The position numbers and the translations under genes are program-made. This document shows, one piece after another, positions 15,053-17,417 of a stretch of DNA of 17,417 nt (the stretch's first letter is position 1; every line of letters starts with the position of its first letter). The notes below the pieces were generated by a model. It did no database searches and was not told the DNA's origin. It saw only the letters and a program-made list of their open reading frames with translations. Source of the stretch: Betaproteobacteria bacterium (GTDB lineage Bacteria > Pseudomonadota > Gammaproteobacteria > Burkholderiales > SG8-39); contig JAABRB010000034.1 of assembly GCA_011391185.1 (NCBI GenBank), positions 1 to 17,417 of the forward strand. Direction: 5' to 3'.

Positions 15053-16162
15053 TCAGGCCGCGGCCGCTCCGGAGTCGATCCGCTTCCCGTCGGACCCAAA
15101 CAGGAAAATTTTGTCGCGCGCGAGCGTGAGCCCGAGCGGGGCGCCCGAATCGAGTTCGGCCATCGCGATGCCGTCGTTGACCGTCACGAAGGGACGCTCC
15201 ATCCCGACATCGAAATAGAGCAGCGTTTCCTTGCCGAGCGGCTCGACCAGCCGGACCGGCAGCTCCATGTCGCTCGTCGCGCCGTTCCCTGCCGGCACCG
15301 CGTTGACATGCTCCGGACGGATGCCAAGCGTGATGGGACCCGCCGGCAGTCCTTTGAAGCGATCAGGGAGCGATACGGCGAAGCCGGTGGGTGCCCGGAA
15401 GCGCAGCGCACCGGATTCCCGAACGACCTCGCCCGCAATAAGATTCATCGAAGGGGAACCGAAGAAGTCGGCGACGAAGCTGTTCACCGGGTTCGAGTAG
15501 ATTTCCATGGGCGAGCCCATCTGCTCGATCCCCCCGCCGCGCATGACCACGATCCGGTCGGCGAGCGTCATCGCCTCCTCCTGGTCGTGGGTGACGAAAA
15601 TGAACGTCCGCTTGAGCGCCTGGTGCAGGCGGTCGCATTCCGCGCGCAGCTCGCGCCGCAGCTTGGCGTCGAGGCTGGAGAGCGGTTCGTCCAGCAGGAA
15701 GGTCGACGGATGGGTCACGAGGGTGCGCGCCAGCGCGACGCGTTGCGATTCGCCGCCCGAGCACTGCGCCGGCATCTTGTCGAGCAGGTGCGTCAGACGC
15801 ACCATCTCCGCGACCTCCTGAACCTGACGCGCCCGTTCGGCTGACGGGACTTTCTTCATGCGCAGACCGAACTCGATGTTCTGCGCGACCGTCTTGTGCG
15901 GAAACAGCGCGTGGCTCTGGAACACCATTCCGAGTCCCCGGTCGCGCGGCTCGAGGTCGTTGACCACCCGCCCGTCGATGCGGATTTCGCCTGAAGTCGG
16001 GTCCTCGAATCCGGCAATCATCCTGAGCGTGGTCGTCTTCCCGCATCCCGAGGGCCCGACGAAGACCACGAACTCGCCGTCCTCGATCGTCACGTTGATG
16101 TCGTTCACTGCGGCAAGCGCGCCGAATTCCTTGCGCAGATTGACGAGTTCGATGCGCGCCAC
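15053..16162 (-). CDS. ABC importer ATP-binding protein, CUT1 (MalK/UgpC) type
   Basis: This 369-residue cytoplasmic ATPase powers a binding-protein-dependent importer. Domains are a nucleotide-binding domain (about 1-235) and a C-terminal TOBE-type regulatory domain (IRPEHVNAV near 310). Motifs: Walker A GPSGCGKT 36-43, Q-loop Gln82, signature CSGGESQRVALAR from 134, Walker B FLLDEP 155-160, and switch His192. The signature reads CSGGE instead of LSGGQ. The start is a GTG at 16162, supported by GGAGG 5 nt upstream in the end of the permease gene, whose TAG stop lies within that spacer; a much longer open frame upstream is a shadow of the permease. The length and C-terminal domain fit the CUT1 family, which mostly takes up sugars, glycerol phosphates or related solutes. 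Confidence 0.94.
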   Translation of the reverse strand: MARIELVNLRKEFGALAAVNDINVTIEDGEFVVFVGPSGCGKTTTLRMIAGFEDPTSGEIRIDGRVVNDLEPRDRGLGMVFQSHALFPHKTVAQNIEFGLRMKKVPSAERARQVQEVAEMVRLTHLLDKMPAQCSGGESQRVALARTLVTHPSTFLLDEPLSSLDAKLRRELRAECDRLHQALKRTFIFVTHDQEEAMTLADRIVVMRGGGIEQMGSPMEIYSNPVNSFVADFFGSPSMNLIAGEVVRESGALRFRAPTGFAVSLPDRFKGLPAGPITLGIRPEHVNAVPAGNGATSDMELPVRLVEPLGKETLLYFDVGMERPFVTVNDGIAMAELDSGAPLGLTLARDKIFLFGSDGKRIDSGAAAA

Positions 16163-16164
16163 CG

Positions 16165-17046
16165 CTACCTCCGGATCATGCCAAAGCTGAAACCGCGCGC
16201 GAGGTGCTTGCGGATGATGAGACCGATGATGATGAGGGGAACCGTGATACCCACCGAGAGTGCGGCCTGCCGGCCGTAAACGCGGCCTTCGGTCGACCCC
16301 TGGTACTTGGACAGCTCGATCGGCAACGTTACGACCTCGGTCTTGGCGAGGAGGAGCGCCAGCAGGTACTCGCTCCAGGTGAGAATCAGGATGAACAGGA
16401 ACGTCGCGACGAGCCCGGAGCGGACGAGCGGCAGCACGATCTCGAGCAGCGTTCGCCAGCGCGGCGCGCCGAGGATCTCGGCGGCCTGCTCGACCTCGCG
16501 GGGCACCTCGTCGATGAAGCTCTTGAGCATCCAGACCGCGTACGGGAGGCTGGTCAGGAAGTAGATGAGGATGAGCCCGAGCGCCGTGTCGAGCAGCCCG
16601 AGCACCGAGTAGTAGAGCGACAGCGGCGCCACCACCACGATCGGCGGGATCATGCGCAGCATCAGGAGCTGGAACATGCGCACCTCGGAGAGCACCCGGT
16701 AGCGCGAGACGCCGTACGCGATCACCGCGCCGTACAGGACCGCCAGGGTGGTCGCGCTGAACGCGATCATCAGGCTGTTGCCGAACGCGATCCACGGGCG
16801 CTGGGCCGAGATGATGTACTGGGACGTCGCGATTTCCTGCCGCCCGGTCCAGACATCGAGATAATTCGTGAGCACCCAGGGATCGGGCACCCAGACCGCC
16901 GGCCAGGCGAACCACTGCTCGCCCGGCTTGAACGACGTGCTGACCATCCAGTAGAGCGGAAAGGCCACGATGAGCGCCCAGATCGTGAGGATCGTGTAGC
17001 GCACGATCGCCCCGATCCGGTTCTTCTGCGTCTTGGTCATCGGCAT
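16165..17046 (-). CDS. ABC transporter permease, MalG/UgpE type
   Basis: This 293-residue inner-membrane permease has about six predicted helices, starting with YTILTIWALIVAFPLYWM. The EAA loop that docks on the ATPase is visible as EVEQAAEILGAPRWRTLLEI. The N-terminal FPLYWMVSTSFK motif is characteristic of the MalG-type partner of CUT1 systems. The start at 17046 has a weak GGAAG upstream; an ATG two codons later (17040) is possible. It is 13 nt from the upstream permease gene and 2 nt from the ATPase GTG, so all three are one operon. No substrate-binding-protein gene is present in the window; it would be expected beyond position 17417. Confidence 0.94.
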   Translation of the reverse strand: MPMTKTQKNRIGAIVRYTILTIWALIVAFPLYWMVSTSFKPGEQWFAWPAVWVPDPWVLTNYLDVWTGRQEIATSQYIISAQRPWIAFGNSLMIAFSATTLAVLYGAVIAYGVSRYRVLSEVRMFQLLMLRMIPPIVVVAPLSLYYSVLGLLDTALGLILIYFLTSLPYAVWMLKSFIDEVPREVEQAAEILGAPRWRTLLEIVLPLVRSGLVATFLFILILTWSEYLLALLLAKTEVVTLPIELSKYQGSTEGRVYGRQAALSVGITVPLIIIGLIIRKHLARGFSFGMIRR

Positions 17047-17059
17047 CGGTCTTCCGTTC

Positions 17060-17417
17060 TCATGCGCCGGCGTCGCGGGCGGTGGCTGCGTGCATCGCGT
17101 CGATCGCCTGCTTCTCCCGGCGCAGCAGGCGGATCGCGACGAGCACGATGACGATCATCAGCATCATCGCGACGTAGGAAAGCGCCGCGCCCTTGGAGAT
17201 CTGGAAGTACTGCCAGGTGGTGAGAAAGATGTACACGGGAATAGTCTCGGTGGCGCTGCCGGGACCGCCCTGGAAGAGCGCCCAGATCTTCGGGAACTCG
17301 GCCATGGCCTCGAGGAACCGCAGGATCAGGGCGAGGAAGATCACCGGCCGCAGCAGCGGGAGCTCGACCTCCCAGAAGATCCGCCAGGACGACGCACCGA
17401 GGATGCGCGCCGCCTCG
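17060..17417 (-). CDS. ABC transporter permease, MalF/UgpA type, C-terminal part (5' end outside window)
   Basis: The open frame continues to the right edge of the window, so only the last ~119 residues are visible. These start within the EAA loop (EAARILGASSWRIFWEVELP) and continue with LLRPVIFLALILRFLEAMAEF and two membrane segments, then a basic tail. This is the expected C-terminus of the first permease of a CUT1 importer. A GTG at 17344 would give a 94-residue protein, but it lies within the EAA loop and is not a real start. The gene is 13 nt upstream of the MalG-type permease. Confidence 0.9.
   Translation of the reverse strand, partial: EAARILGASSWRIFWEVELPLLRPVIFLALILRFLEAMAEFPKIWALFQGGPGSATETIPVYIFLTTWQYFQISKGAALSYVAMMLMIVIVLVAIRLLRREKQAIDAMHAATARDAGA

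Noticed and set aside
16163..16915. Long N-terminal extension of the ABC ATPase (620-codon frame)
   Set aside because: This part is the permease gene read in another frame. The ATPase domain starts right at the GTG at 16162 with its own ribosome binding site.
1..17417. tRNA, rRNA, insertion sequences or phage genes
   Set aside because: No tRNA-like cloverleaf, rRNA segment, transposase or integrase reading frame was recognised on either strand.

Overview
The window is GC-rich, gene-dense chromosomal DNA. The order rpoN, ptsN, hprK, rapZ followed by a nearby mutY is typical of Betaproteobacteria (Burkholderiales or Rhodocyclales type). HPr kinase in a nitrogen-PTS cluster, the style of the PtsN and HprK N-termini, and intergenic C/G-rich palindromic repeats all fit this. 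The exact genus cannot be read from the sequence.

Layout. (1) 1-4101, plus strand: the C-terminal part of sigma-54 (rpoN), then ptsN, hprK and rapZ tightly packed, then a LON-substrate-binding-domain protein. The hpf gene often found between rpoN and ptsN is absent; a 148-bp gap with a promoter-like hexamer and a palindrome takes its place. (2) 4048-8372, minus strand: mutY, an AsmA-family protein and a HAD-like 5'-nucleotidase, transcribed in the order nucleotidase, asmA, mutY with abutting or overlapping ends. mutY and the LON gene overlap tail-to-tail by 54 bp. (3) 8373-8646: an intergenic stretch of palindromes, followed by an EamA/DMT transporter (plus). (4) 9797-13625, plus strand: a four-gene molybdenum hydroxylase operon in the order FAD subunit, [2Fe-2S] subunit, Mo subunit part 1, Mo subunit part 2. 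The large molybdopterin subunit is split into two coupled genes, each with its own good ribosome binding site. (5) 13626-14016: 391 bp without a gene, almost wholly made of two adjacent palindromic elements with terminal inverted repeats and an 81-bp direct repeat. (6) 14017-17417, minus strand: a type I extradiol-dioxygenase-like VOC protein downstream of a CUT1-type ABC importer (ATPase and two permeases, the second cut by the window end).

How the genes relate. Region 1 is the sigma-54 / nitrogen-PTS / envelope-signalling block. Regions 4 and 6 converge on the repeat array and together look like an accessory catabolic locus: an importer, a Mo hydroxylase that could hydroxylate an aromatic or heteroaromatic ring, and a ring-cleavage-type dioxygenase. 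The substrate cannot be deduced from the sequence. The four-subunit Mo hydroxylase has the same subunit order and similar predicted Mo-subunit sizes as the nicotinate dehydrogenase NdhFSLM of Eubacterium barkeri, as I recall it. I judge the split hydroxylase locus and the modular repeat array to be the most interesting parts of the window.
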